Shown piece by piece: positions 29,436 through 37,735 of a DNA stretch of 64,000 nt (position 1 is its first letter; each line of letters opens with the position of its first letter). Source of the stretch: Alicycliphilus sp. UBA6560 (lineage in GTDB: Bacteria; Pseudomonadota; Gammaproteobacteria; Burkholderiales; Burkholderiaceae_C). Under the pieces are notes generated by a model that was not told where the DNA came from, made no database searches, and worked only from the letters and a program-made list of their open reading frames with translations. The stretch is taken from contig DJJU01000011.1 in assembly GCA_002434305.1 (NCBI GenBank), forward strand, positions 449,239 to 513,238, written 5' to 3'. The position numbers and the translations under genes are program-made.

Positions 29436-31582
29436 GTGGATGTACCTCCGGAAGGCGGCGAGCCAAGGACCTGAGTGGTGAGCTGGGCGAATTCGCGGCC
29501 GTTGTCCAGCACCTTGCGGTTGGTGGACATGGCCATGGTGGCGTGCGCGCCGCCGCCCTCGGGCGTGAGCCAGACCCACAGGCGCCGGTCGCGCACGTAG
29601 AGCATGGCGAACACGCCCAGGATCAGCAGCGCGCAGCCCAGGTAGACCACGTTCTTGCCCGGCGCGCGTGCGACCTGAAAGACGCTGGCCTGCACCTGCT
29701 TGAAGTTGACCAGCTCCAGCGCCACCGGCGCCGGGTAGGCCTGCGCGTCGCTCAACGAGAGCACGGTCTGCGTCATGTAGGCACGCGTGCGATCGTCCAG
29801 CGGCATGGGCGCCAGGCCGGCCTGGGCGCGGGTGAGCTGGGCCAGCTCGAACAGCGCGCCATTCAGGATGCGCACCAGCACCTCGCCGGCGCGCTCGCGC
29901 TCGGCCTCGGGCACGTTGGCCTCGATGAACTGCGAGACCGCCTGCAGCCCGCCGTTGCCACGGCCCTGGGCGTCCTGGCCGTCGCCGGCAAACAGCGCCA
30001 GCGCGCGTGTGGCGGACTGGATCAGCTGCTCGGCGAGGTCGGGGCGGGACTCGTCCACCGCCAGGGCGGCGTAGCGGCGCACGGCCTGCGCGCGCAGCTG
30101 CGCATCGGCCAGGGCCACGCGCAGGCGCACGAAGCCGTCCATGCCACCCTCGGTGTCCACCGGCACGCGCAGGTAGCGCAGCGGTTCGGTCGGGGTGTCG
30201 CGCACGCCCAGCAGGTACACCGGCAGCTGGCCGTCGCCCATGTCCACGGGCAGCATGTAGTTGTGGAACTCGCGCGCCTGGCCCGAGGCGTCGCGCAGCT
30301 TGTAGCCGATGCTGGGGCCGACGTTGCGCAACTCGCGCCGCGTCACGGTCTTGTTGCCGGCGCCCAGGCGCGACTCGATGGAGCCGCGCAGATCCACCTT
30401 GCGCACGTCGGCGCCCGAGCCCGGGCCCTCCTCGCCCATGTTCTCCACGTTCAGCACACGCAGCGCGGTGAACTCCAGCGTGGCCGCCTCGGGCAGCTTG
30501 CCGCGCTCGAGCTGGGCGGACGCGCCGATCACGCCGTCCACCTCGAACGGCGCCACGCCGGGCACCAGCGGGCGGGCACGCAGGCGCACCTGCGAGCCGC
30601 CGTCGTCGAAGCTGGACTGGTAGATCTCCACGCCCTTGTAACTGGCCGGATGGTTGACCTCGATGCGCGCCGGCGTGGCCTCGCCCGTGGCCTTGTCGTG
30701 GATCACCACCTCGCTGGCGAACAGCTTGGGCATGCCGGTGGAGTAGTGCTCCACGATGAACTTCTTCAGCTCGACGGAGAACGGCAGCTCCTGCAGCAGC
30801 AGGCCGTCCGACTGGTTCAGGATGGCGGTGCTGGACTGCGTGCCCTCGGACACCACCAGGTTGCCGCGGAAGGTGGGGTTGCGAGGAGACAGCCAGTGCT
30901 CGGGCGCCACCTCGGAGATCAGCCCGCCGCCCTGGTAGGGCGTCTTGCCGCCCAGCCACATCTGGGCGCGCACGATCAGGTCGCCATCCAGCAGGCCGCC
31001 CAGACAGATCAGCACGATGGCACTGTGCGCGGCGATGTAGCCCAGCTTGTGCGCCGCGCCGGCCTTGGCCGCCACCATGAAGCCGTGGCCCGCGCTGGTC
31101 TCGCGCGGCTGCACGCGCACCTTCCAGCCGCGGTGCGCGAGCTGGTGGCTGATGCGCCTGGCCGCGGCTTCGGGGGCCTCGGCGGCCAGGCTGCCGCTGG
31201 CCTTCATGCCGAAGGCCTGCAGGCTTTTCTCGCGGATGTCTTCCTTGTAGTTGCGGATGTCTGCCAGGTACTTGGGCGCGTGCCGGGCGATGCACAGCGA
31301 AGTGCTGATGACCAGGAAGGCCAGGATCAGCAGGAACCACCAGGCGCTATAGACCGCGTTGAGCTTGAGCGCCAGGAACAGCTCGGCCCAGAACGGGCCG
31401 AACTGGTTGACGTAGTTGTTCAGCGGCTCATGCTGCTTCATCACCGTGCCGATGACCGAGGCGATGCAGATCACCGTCAGCAGCGCGATGGCGAAACGCA
31501 TGGACGCCAGCAGCTCGGTGACCGGGCGCAGCGCCTGTTGCAGGCGCGGGGCGCTGCGCGCGCCCAGGGTGGTGTCAGACAT
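29432..31582 (-). CDS. resB: Cytochrome c biogenesis protein ResB (Ccs1)
   Basis: A 716-residue System II partner of CcsB. Three N-terminal membrane helices are visible (around AIALLTVICIASVIGT, AWWFLLILAFLVISTSLCI and HSAIVLICLGGLLDGDL), then a large periplasmic domain, and a last helix near VVYLGCALLILGVFAMLYV. The start at 31582 (MSDTTLG) is preferred over an upstream in-frame Met because the longer N-terminus is low-complexity. It lies downstream of the cytochrome c4 gene, a natural client of the system. Confidence 0.94.
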   Translation of the reverse strand: MSDTTLGARSAPRLQQALRPVTELLASMRFAIALLTVICIASVIGTVMKQHEPLNNYVNQFGPFWAELFLALKLNAVYSAWWFLLILAFLVISTSLCIARHAPKYLADIRNYKEDIREKSLQAFGMKASGSLAAEAPEAAARRISHQLAHRGWKVRVQPRETSAGHGFMVAAKAGAAHKLGYIAAHSAIVLICLGGLLDGDLIVRAQMWLGGKTPYQGGGLISEVAPEHWLSPRNPTFRGNLVVSEGTQSSTAILNQSDGLLLQELPFSVELKKFIVEHYSTGMPKLFASEVVIHDKATGEATPARIEVNHPASYKGVEIYQSSFDDGGSQVRLRARPLVPGVAPFEVDGVIGASAQLERGKLPEAATLEFTALRVLNVENMGEEGPGSGADVRKVDLRGSIESRLGAGNKTVTRRELRNVGPSIGYKLRDASGQAREFHNYMLPVDMGDGQLPVYLLGVRDTPTEPLRYLRVPVDTEGGMDGFVRLRVALADAQLRAQAVRRYAALAVDESRPDLAEQLIQSATRALALFAGDGQDAQGRGNGGLQAVSQFIEANVPEAERERAGEVLVRILNGALFELAQLTRAQAGLAPMPLDDRTRAYMTQTVLSLSDAQAYPAPVALELVNFKQVQASVFQVARAPGKNVVYLGCALLILGVFAMLYVRDRRLWVWLTPEGGGAHATMAMSTNRKVLDNGREFAQLTTQVLGSPPSGGTST

Positions 31583-31621
31583 GGAAGAGGAAGACGAAGG
31601 CTCGGGCGTTCGGGTGGTGCA

Positions 31622-31662
31622 AACGAACAAAGGGCGGGCCATCCGTTCAGATGGGCCCGCCC
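31622..31662 (-). terminator. Terminator between cytochrome c4 gene and resB
   Basis: On the minus strand GGGCGGGCCCAT and ATGGCCCGCCC pair with a one-base bulge, followed by TTTGTTCGTTTG. It lies 81 bp after the cytochrome c4 stop and 39 bp before the resB start, so it probably ends the cytochrome transcript. Confidence 0.6.
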
Positions 31663-31742
31663 GTCTTGGGTGGCATTATCGGCCGCAGGTTCCAGCAGGG
31701 CCTAGCGAGCCCCCACTGGCTTGATGTGAATCAACCTGCCGG

Positions 31743-32390
31743 TCAGCGCAGCCCGGCGATGTAGTCGGAGACGGCGCGGATCTCGCGGTCGTTCAGCTTG
31801 GAGGCCACGTCCGTCATCTGCGCGCTGTTGCCGCGCTTGCCGGCGCGGAAGTCGTTGAGCTGCTTGACGGTGTAGTCGGCATGCTGGCCCGACAGGCGCG
31901 GGTACTGGGCGGGCACGCCGGCACCGTTGGGGCTGTGGCAGCCGGCGCAGGCGGCGATGTTGCGGTCCTGCAGGCCGCCGCGGTAGATGCGCTCGCCCAG
32001 GGCGACCAGGTCCTTGTCCTTGGCAAAGCCGTCCTTGGCTGCCTTGGAGGCCAGCCACCAGGAGACGTTGCGCATGTCGTCCTCGCTCAGCATGGCGGCC
32101 ATGCCCTGCATCACCGGGTCGGCGCGCTTGCCAGACTTGAACTCCTGCAGCTGCTTGACCAGGTACTCGGGGTGCTGCTGGGCCAGCTTGGGATTCGCGG
32201 CGATGGTGGAGTTGCCGTCGGCGGCATGGCAGGCCACGCACACCGTGCCGTAGGTCGCCTCGCCCTTGGCCAGGTCGGGCTTCGCAGGAGCCTTTGACGC
32301 GGCCGGGGCCGCAGCGGCGTCGGCAGCGGCGGCCGGAAGGGCGGGGGCTGCGAGCGCGGCAGCCATCAGCAGGGAGGCGAGCAACTTCAT
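31743..32390 (-). CDS. Diheme cytochrome c4
   Basis: A 215-residue periplasmic electron carrier, usually between the bc1 complex and terminal oxidases. After a signal peptide of about 24 residues there are two class I cytochrome domains: CVACH at 51-55 and CAGCH at 148-152, with likely axial methionines in VMQGMAAML and AQMTDVASKL. An Ala/Pro/Lys linker precedes the first domain. Adjacent resB-ccsB encode the machinery that inserts its hemes. Divergent from engB, an arrangement typical of Burkholderiales. Confidence 0.92.
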   Translation of the reverse strand: MKLLASLLMAAALAAPALPAAAADAAAAPAASKAPAKPDLAKGEATYGTVCVACHAADGNSTIAANPKLAQQHPEYLVKQLQEFKSGKRADPVMQGMAAMLSEDDMRNVSWWLASKAAKDGFAKDKDLVALGERIYRGGLQDRNIAACAGCHSPNGAGVPAQYPRLSGQHADYTVKQLNDFRAGKRGNSAQMTDVASKLNDREIRAVSDYIAGLR

Positions 32391-32497
32391 AACGTGGACT
32401 GGTTCTTGTGTGAAGGGCGCAAAACCCCGCGATTCTACAATGCACGCCACGGCGCCCCTGCGCGCCAAACCTTGTCCTGGATTAAACCCGCCCCGTG

Positions 32498-33208
32498 ATG
32501 ACGACCCCACCCGCCGCGCCAGCCGCCGCACCCGAGCCTGACGCCAAGGTCGCCCTCGGCTGGATGCACACCGCGCGCTTTCTGACCACCGCCGCCCAGC
32601 TGCACCAGCTGCCCCCCATCGACGTGCCGGAGATCGCCTTCGTCGGCCGCTCCAACGCCGGCAAGTCCACCTGCATCAACACCCTGACGCAGCAGCGCCA
32701 GCTGGCCTTCGCCTCCAAGAAGCCCGGCCGCACCCAGCACATCAACCTGTTCGCCCTGGGCCGCCAGGGCGTCATGGACGCCGTGCTGACCGACCTGCCC
32801 GGCTACGGCTACGCCGCCGTCTCGCGCGAGGACAAGCAGCGCTGGCAGCGCGTGATGCTCAATTACCTCCTGCAGCGGGAGAGCCTGACGGCCATCGTGC
32901 TGCTGTGCGACCCGCGCTTAGGGTTGACCGAGCTGGACGAGGCGCTGCTGGACGCCGTGCGTCCGCGCGTCGAAGCCGGCCTGAAATTCCTGGTACTGCT
33001 GACCAAGGCCGACAAGCTGACCCGCGCCGAGCAGGCCAAGGCGCTGTCGATCACGCGACTGCAGGCGGGCGGTGGCGAGGTCAGGATGTTCTCCGCGCTC
33101 AAGCGCCAGGGCGTGGACGAGGTGGCCCAGCTGCTGTGGCAGTGGGCACACCCGCCGGTCGAGCCCGCGCCCGAAGCCGAACCAGACTCCGAACCAAATC
33201 AGCCCTGA
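32498..33208 (+). CDS. engB: Ribosome biogenesis GTP-binding protein EngB (YihA)
   Basis: An essential small GTPase acting in large ribosomal subunit assembly. 236 residues from ATG 32498; a GTG directly before it is an unlikely alternative. G motifs are clear: GRSNAGKST (G1), the switch region GRTQHINLF, DLPGYGYA (G3), and TKADK (G4), with SALKRQGVDE as G5. The extra C-terminal tail is Pro/Glu-rich, and its last codons with the TGA stop lie inside a family 1 repeat. Confidence 0.95.
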   Translation: MTTPPAAPAAAPEPDAKVALGWMHTARFLTTAAQLHQLPPIDVPEIAFVGRSNAGKSTCINTLTQQRQLAFASKKPGRTQHINLFALGRQGVMDAVLTDLPGYGYAAVSREDKQRWQRVMLNYLLQRESLTAIVLLCDPRLGLTELDEALLDAVRPRVEAGLKFLVLLTKADKLTRAEQAKALSITRLQAGGGEVRMFSALKRQGVDEVAQLLWQWAHPPVEPAPEAEPDSEPNQP

Positions 33209-33249
33209 GCGCTTGCCCATCAAGCGCTGGCAGCTACGAAAGGCATAGC
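33195..33249 (+). repeat. Family 1 intergenic repeat copy
   Basis: AGCGCTTG-CCCAT-CAAGCGCT forms an 8-bp stem, followed by GGCAGCTACGAAAGGCATAG. It overlaps the last codons of engB and fills the gap to the next start codon. Confidence 0.8.
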
Positions 33250-33251
33250 GC

Positions 33252-34154
33252 ATGATGGACACCATCGAACACCACCTGCCGCACGGCATCACCCTGCACT
33301 GCCGCGTGGCGGGCGCGCCGGGCCGCCCGCTGCTGCTATTCCTGCACGGCTTTCCCGAAGGCGCCTTTGTGTGGGACGCGCTGGCCGCGCACTTCGCCCA
33401 GGCCGCCCACGGCGGTTACCGCTGCGTGGCGCCCTACCTGCGCGGCTATGCACCGTCGAGCAGCCCGGCCGATGAAGCCAGCTACCGCGCCCAACCCCTG
33501 GTGCAGGACCTGGCGGCACTGATCGCCGCCGAGGCGGGCCCGGCCGGCGCCGCCGCGGTGGTGGCGCACGACTGGGGCGGCGCCCTGGCCTGGAATCTGG
33601 CCGCGCTGCACCCGCAGCTGCTGCAGCGCCTGATGATCCTGAACGCGCCCCACCCCGGCGCCTTCCTGCGCGAGCTGCAGCACAGCCCGGCGCAGCAGGC
33701 GGCCAGCGCCTACATGCACTTCCTGCGCCGCCCGGACGCCGAACAGCTGCTGGCCGAGGACGGCTTCCGGCGCCTGTTCGGCTTCTTCGACCGGCCGGAC
33801 GGCAGCGCGCCCGACTGGCTCACGCCCGCGCTGCGCGCGCAGTACCGCGCCGTGTGGAGCGCCGGGCTGACGGGCGCCTGCCACTACTACCGCGCCAGTC
33901 CGCTGGCGCCGCCGCGCGACGGCGACGAGCGCGTCCACGCCGTGCAGCTGCCGCCGCAGCTGCTCACCGTGGCCCGGCCCACGCTGGTGCTGTGGGGCAT
34001 GGACGACCCGGCCCTGCTCCCCGGTCTGCTAGACGGACTGGACGCCTGGGTGCCGCGCCTGCGGGTGCAGCCCGTGCCCGGCGCCTCGCACTGGATCGTG
34101 CACGAGCAGCCCGACCTGGTACAGGCCGCGCTGGCCGGTTTTCTGGCCGAATAA
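33252..34154 (+). CDS. Alpha/beta hydrolase, epoxide-hydrolase/haloalkane-dehalogenase-like
   Basis: A 300-residue alpha/beta hydrolase. The HGFPE oxyanion motif and the nucleophile elbow VVAHDWGGALAW, with Asp as nucleophile, place it in the epoxide hydrolase / dehalogenase branch. The charge-relay His is in GASHWIVHEQP and the acid is probably in LWGMDDPAL. No signal peptide, so cytoplasmic. Substrate unknown. It lies between two family 1 repeats and converges on the acyltransferase pair. Confidence 0.82.
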   Translation: MMDTIEHHLPHGITLHCRVAGAPGRPLLLFLHGFPEGAFVWDALAAHFAQAAHGGYRCVAPYLRGYAPSSSPADEASYRAQPLVQDLAALIAAEAGPAGAAAVVAHDWGGALAWNLAALHPQLLQRLMILNAPHPGAFLRELQHSPAQQAASAYMHFLRRPDAEQLLAEDGFRRLFGFFDRPDGSAPDWLTPALRAQYRAVWSAGLTGACHYYRASPLAPPRDGDERVHAVQLPPQLLTVARPTLVLWGMDDPALLPGLLDGLDAWVPRLRVQPVPGASHWIVHEQPDLVQAALAGFLAE

Positions 34155-34159
34155 CTCCC

Positions 34160-34210
34160 GTTTTGATAGCTGCTCGCGCTTGAATGGCGGGCGTTGGAGG
34201 CCAATTTTGC
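34160..34210 (-). repeat. Family 1 intergenic repeat copy (reverse orientation)
   Basis: TTTTGATAGCTGCTCGCGCT, a short loop, then GGCGGGCGTTGGAGGCC form the reversed consensus. It fills the gap between convergent genes and directly abuts the stop codon of the acyltransferase at 34210. Confidence 0.75.
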
Positions 34211-35088
34211 TAGTAAAGCGGCGGCTGCCCCTCGGGCCGCGTCTTGAAGCGCCGGTGCACCCAGTAGTACTGCGCCGGCATGGTGCGGATGGCCGCCTCC
34301 AGCTCGCGGTTCATGCGGGCGGTGTCGGCCACGTGGTCGTCGGTGGGGAAGTTCTCCCAGGCGGGCGTCAGCTCGGCCACGTAGCCGTCCGGCGTCATGC
34401 GGCTGTACAGCGCGACCACCTTGGCCTTGCCGAGCCGCGCAAAGCGCGACAGCGACGGGATGGTGGCCGCGTCGGGCACGGCGAAGAAGGGCACGAAGAC
34501 CGAGTCCTGGCGGCCATAGTCCATGTCGGGCAGCAGGTACAACATGCCGCCCTTGCGCAGGCAGGAGACGATGGGCTTGACCCCGGCGGCGCGGTTGAGC
34601 ATGCGCACGTTGCCAAAGCGCTGGCGCCCGGCCATGAACCAGGCGTCCAGCACGGGATTGGGGTGGGTCGCGAAGATGGAGGTGGAGGGGCGCGGCGCCT
34701 GCAGCAGCAGCGCCAGGCCGCAGGCGTCCATGCCGTAGAAGTGCGGCGCGAAGATGATGGTGGGCGTGTCGCCCTCCAGCTCCGAGGTGGCGCCCACCAG
34801 CTTCAGGCGGCTGCGCACTACGTCCTCTGGCGCCGACCACAGCCAGCTGCGGTCCAGGAAGGTCTGGCAAAACAGCACGAAGGACTCGCGCGCCCAGGCG
34901 CGGCGCTGCGCCGCCGGCACCTCGGGAAAGCACAGCTCCAGGTTGCGCAGTGCCACGCGGCGGCGCGGCACGGCCAGCACGAACAGCACCCGGCCGATGC
35001 CGGCCCCCAAGGCGCGCAGCAGGGGCAGCGGCAGGCGCGCCAGCAGCCCCATCAGCGCCACGCCCAGGCGCGACAGCGCCACGCTCAC
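34210..35088 (-). CDS. LpxL/HtrB-type lipid A biosynthesis acyltransferase (second of pair)
   Basis: A 292-residue inner-membrane acyltransferase that adds a secondary acyl chain to lipid A. The HX4D catalytic motif is in FAPHFYGMDACGL, and the other conserved block is GMLYLLPDMDYGRQDSVFVPFF. An N-terminal hydrophobic helix anchors it. The start is the GTG at 35088, overlapping the preceding TGA stop as GTGA; no suitable ATG exists. Which acyl position it modifies is not evident. The gene follows its paralogue, suggesting sequential acylation. Confidence 0.88.
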   Translation of the reverse strand: MSVALSRLGVALMGLLARLPLPLLRALGAGIGRVLFVLAVPRRRVALRNLELCFPEVPAAQRRAWARESFVLFCQTFLDRSWLWSAPEDVVRSRLKLVGATSELEGDTPTIIFAPHFYGMDACGLALLLQAPRPSTSIFATHPNPVLDAWFMAGRQRFGNVRMLNRAAGVKPIVSCLRKGGMLYLLPDMDYGRQDSVFVPFFAVPDAATIPSLSRFARLGKAKVVALYSRMTPDGYVAELTPAWENFPTDDHVADTARMNRELEAAIRTMPAQYYWVHRRFKTRPEGQPPLY

Positions 35089-35954
35089 GCGCCGGCCTCC
35101 GGCGCCGGGGCGCCGGCATGCTTTTCGCTGCGCGGGTGCTTGTAGCGGGCGTAACCCCACAGGTACTGCCCGGGACTTTGGCGAATCAGGTGTTCCATGG
35201 CCTGGTTGATCTGCAGCACGGCCGCGTCCAGCTCGGGCGCCAGGGGCTGCTGCGGCATGTCCTCGAAGTGCAGCACGTAGCCGCGCCCGCGCGGCAGCCG
35301 CTCGCACCGCACCAGCACCACGGCGGCGCCCGTCTGCTGCGCCAGGCGCGCGGCCAGCGTCATGGTGTAGGCCTCGCGGCCGAAGAAGGGCGACCACACG
35401 CCCAGGCCGAGCGGCGGCACCTGGTCGGGCAGCAGGCCCACGGCCTCGCCACGGCGCAGCGCCTTGAGCAGCTGGCGCACGCCTTGCAGCGTGGTGGGCA
35501 CGGCCTCGATGCCGGGGCGGTTGCGCGCCGTCTCCATCACCCGGGCCAGCCAGGGCTGGCGCGCCGGGCGGTACAGGATGGTGATGGGGCCGTGCACCGG
35601 TGACCAGCGCTGGGCGGTTGCCTGCACCGACAGCTCGAAGCAGCCGATGTGCGGCGTGAGGAACACCACGCCCCGGCCGGCGGCCCAGGCGCGCTGCACG
35701 CATTCGGCGTTGCGCATCTCGCAGGGCGGCAGCTTCTGGGCGGACCACAGGCGTGGCGCCTCGGCCACCATGCGCCCGGCATGGGCCACGGCCGCGCGCA
35801 CGTCGGCGAGCGAATACCCCGCGCCCGCGGCGTTGTCGATGAAACGGCGCCGGTAGGTGGGCGAGACGAAAAACACCACCCATCCGAGCGCCGCGCCGAC
35901 GGCATGCAGCAGCCACAAAGGCAGCGCAGAGAAAAGGCGAAAAACGGTTGGCAT
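35085..35954 (-). CDS. LpxL/HtrB-type lipid A biosynthesis acyltransferase (first of pair)
   Basis: A 289-residue member of the same family, with a hydrophobic N-terminus (LFSALPLWLLHAVGAALGWV), the HX4E motif in LTPHIGCFELSV, and VGLLPDQVPPLGLGVWSPFF as the second family block. It is translationally coupled to the following paralogue. It diverges from metK across a 144-bp region. The tandem pair resembles the lpxL/lpxM-like doublets upstream of metK in Burkholderiales. Confidence 0.88.
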   Translation of the reverse strand: MPTVFRLFSALPLWLLHAVGAALGWVVFFVSPTYRRRFIDNAAGAGYSLADVRAAVAHAGRMVAEAPRLWSAQKLPPCEMRNAECVQRAWAAGRGVVFLTPHIGCFELSVQATAQRWSPVHGPITILYRPARQPWLARVMETARNRPGIEAVPTTLQGVRQLLKALRRGEAVGLLPDQVPPLGLGVWSPFFGREAYTMTLAARLAQQTGAAVVLVRCERLPRGRGYVLHFEDMPQQPLAPELDAAVLQINQAMEHLIRQSPGQYLWGYARYKHPRSEKHAGAPAPEAGA

Positions 35955-36028
35955 TAAAATGACGGGGTCGCCGAGTTAAATGAGCAACTTGCAGGGCGAC
36001 GTTAAACACAACTGCTAAAGCGTTCGCC

Positions 36029-36065
36029 ATGAAGCTCCCGCAGGGCTTTGGGCAACGCCCAAACA
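36029..36065 (+). promoter_or_regulatory. Candidate metK leader with two mutually exclusive hairpins
   Basis: TTTGGGC-AAC-GCCCAAA (36047-36063) is a 7-bp stem. An alternative upstream stem pairs AAGC (36032-36035) with GCTT (36045-36048) plus CC/GG, sharing bases with the first. A short reading frame starting ATGAAGCTCCCG at 36029 runs through both and into metK out of frame. This resembles attenuator architecture, but no known riboswitch class was recognised. Confidence 0.3.
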
Positions 36066-36098
36066 AGCTGCTGACGACAAACACCGGAGTTTATTCAA

Positions 36099-37280
36099 AT
36101 GGCGAACGACTTCCTCTTCACGTCCGAATCGGTCTCCGAAGGCCACCCCGACAAGGTGGCTGACCAGATCTCGGACGCCATCCTTGACGCCATCCTCGAA
36201 CAGGACCCGCGCTCGCGCGTGGCCGCCGAGACGCTGACCAACACCGGCCTGGTGGTGCTGGCGGGCGAGATCACCACCAACGCCCACGTGGACTACATCC
36301 AGGTGGCGCGCGACACCATCCGCCGCATTGGCTACGACAACACCGACTACGGCATCGATTACAAGGGCTGCGCGGTGCTGGTGGCCTACGACAAGCAGAG
36401 CAACGACATCGCCCAGGGCGTGGACCACGCCAGCGACGACCACCTGAACACCGGCGCCGGCGACCAGGGCCTGATGTTCGGCTACGCCTGCGACGAAACG
36501 CCCGAGCTGATGCCCGCGCCCATCTATTACGCGCACCGCCTGGTCGAGCGCCAGGCCCAGCTGAGGAAGGACGGCCGCCTGCCCTTCCTGCGCCCGGACG
36601 CCAAGAGCCAGGTGACCATGCGCTACGTGGACGGCAAGCCACACTCGATCGACACCGTGGTGCTGTCCACCCAGCACAGCCCCGACCAGAGCGAGAGCGC
36701 GACCAAGATGAAGGCCAGCTTCACCGAGGCCGTCATTGAGGAAATCATCAAGCCCGTGCTGCCCAAGGAGTGGCTGCAGGACACCAAGTACCTGATCAAC
36801 CCCACCGGCCGCTTCGTCATCGGCGGCCCGCAGGGTGACTGCGGTCTCACCGGCCGCAAGATCATCGTGGACACCTACGGCGGCGCCTGCCCGCACGGCG
36901 GCGGCGCGTTCTCGGGCAAGGACCCGACGAAGGTCGACCGCTCGGCCGCCTACGCCGCGCGCTACGTGGCCAAGAACATCGTCGCCGCGGGCCTGGCACG
37001 CCAGTGCCAGATCCAGGTGGCCTACGCCATCGGCGTGGCGCGGCCGATGAACATCACGGTCTACACCGAGGGCACGGGCGTCATCCCCGACGAGCAGATC
37101 GCCGCGCTGGTGCACGAGCACTTCGACCTGCGGCCCAAGGGCATCATCCAGATGCTGGACCTGCTGCGCCCCATCTACGCCAAGACCGCCGCCTACGGCC
37201 ACTTCGGCCGCGAGGAGCCCGAGTTCACCTGGGAGAGGACGGACAAGGCTGCCGCGCTGCGGGCAGCGGCCGGACTGTAA
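36099..37280 (+). CDS. metK: S-adenosylmethionine synthetase
   Basis: A 393-residue cytoplasmic enzyme making SAM from methionine and ATP. Family signatures are present: FTSESVSEGHPDKVADQISD at the N-terminus, GAGDQGLMFGYAC in the central domain, and GGGAFSGKDPTKVDRSAAY, the P-loop-like signature. The start follows a CCGGAG ribosome site. The 3' end is oddly repeated: the codons for KAAALRAAAGL-stop recur 79 bp downstream as KAQALRAAAGL-stop in another frame. A structured leader precedes it. Confidence 0.97.
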   Translation: MANDFLFTSESVSEGHPDKVADQISDAILDAILEQDPRSRVAAETLTNTGLVVLAGEITTNAHVDYIQVARDTIRRIGYDNTDYGIDYKGCAVLVAYDKQSNDIAQGVDHASDDHLNTGAGDQGLMFGYACDETPELMPAPIYYAHRLVERQAQLRKDGRLPFLRPDAKSQVTMRYVDGKPHSIDTVVLSTQHSPDQSESATKMKASFTEAVIEEIIKPVLPKEWLQDTKYLINPTGRFVIGGPQGDCGLTGRKIIVDTYGGACPHGGGAFSGKDPTKVDRSAAYAARYVAKNIVAAGLARQCQIQVAYAIGVARPMNITVYTEGTGVIPDEQIAALVHEHFDLRPKGIIQMLDLLRPIYAKTAAYGHFGREEPEFTWERTDKAAALRAAAGL

Positions 37281-37384
37281 GGCCCGGCGACCCGCGCCAG
37301 CGGGTTCGGCAGCCTTGCGGCACAAGGCCCAGGCGCTGCGTGCAGCGGCGGGGCTGTAAGGCCCCGCGGCCCGCTCGAGTGGCG
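37243..37384 (+). repeat. Tandem duplication of the metK 3' end (79-bp period)
   Basis: Copy 1 (from 37243) contains the last metK codons and stop (37278-37280). Copy 2 (from 37322) repeats them with substitutions, stop at 37357-37359, then GGCCCCGCGGCCCGC versus GGCCCGGCGACCCGC in copy 1. The peptide signature LRAAAGL-stop is kept in copy 2 although 79 is not a multiple of three. Confidence 0.75.
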
Positions 37385-37400
37385 GCGTGGCCGTGGCCTC

Positions 37401-37496
37401 AGGAGCTTATTCGCGCAAACCGGTAGCGTTATCAGCAGGCTCCTACGCAGGCCGACTTCAGCGGCCGACGGGATTGGATCGGGGCAGCTCCTACCT
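37401..37496. repeat. Intergenic inverted GTAGGAGC-type repeats
   Basis: AGGAGC at 37401 and GCTCCT at 37439 and 37487 delimit two segments, with GGCCGAC repeated directly between the last two. It resembles REP/BIME-like intergenic units in other proteobacteria. It lies between metK and the DUF1328 gene. Confidence 0.4.
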
Positions 37497-37547
37497 TAGG
37501 CAACACCGCGGCACCCGCCGTCGGCTTACTGCACAAGGAGGCTCCAC

Positions 37548-37733
37548 ATGCTCAAGTACGCCCTCATCTTCGCCATCATCTCGCTCATCGCGGGCGCCCT
37601 GGGCTTCACCGGCGTTGCCGCCGGCGCAGCCGGCATCGCGAAGGTCCTGTTCTTCATCTTCGTGGCCCTCGCCGTGCTGTTCGTGGTGCTGGCCATGCTG
37701 GGCGTGGGCGCGGCGCGCAAGGCACTGCGATAA
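37548..37733 (+). CDS. DUF1328 (YtjA-like) small membrane protein
   Basis: A 61-residue protein with two hydrophobic helices: residues 4-33 (ALIFAIISLIAGALGFTG and following) and 35-55. It matches the DUF1328 pattern LKYALIF-ISLIAGALGFTG-AGIAK-LFFIF. AAGGAG lies just upstream of the start. Function unknown; related genes in other bacteria respond to envelope stress. It converges on nrtR with 2 bp between the stops. Confidence 0.9.
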   Translation: MLKYALIFAIISLIAGALGFTGVAAGAAGIAKVLFFIFVALAVLFVVLAMLGVGAARKALR

Positions 37734-37735
37734 GG

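Noticed and set aside
29436..31340. Open frame extending ccsB far upstream across resB
   Set aside because: The extension lies inside resB in another frame and is Arg/Ala-rich; ccsB has a good ribosome site and ATG at 29435.
35955..36098. Known SAM or SAH riboswitch upstream of metK
   Set aside because: The conserved cores of the SAM-I, SAM-II and SAH classes that I remember do not match; only generic hairpins are visible.
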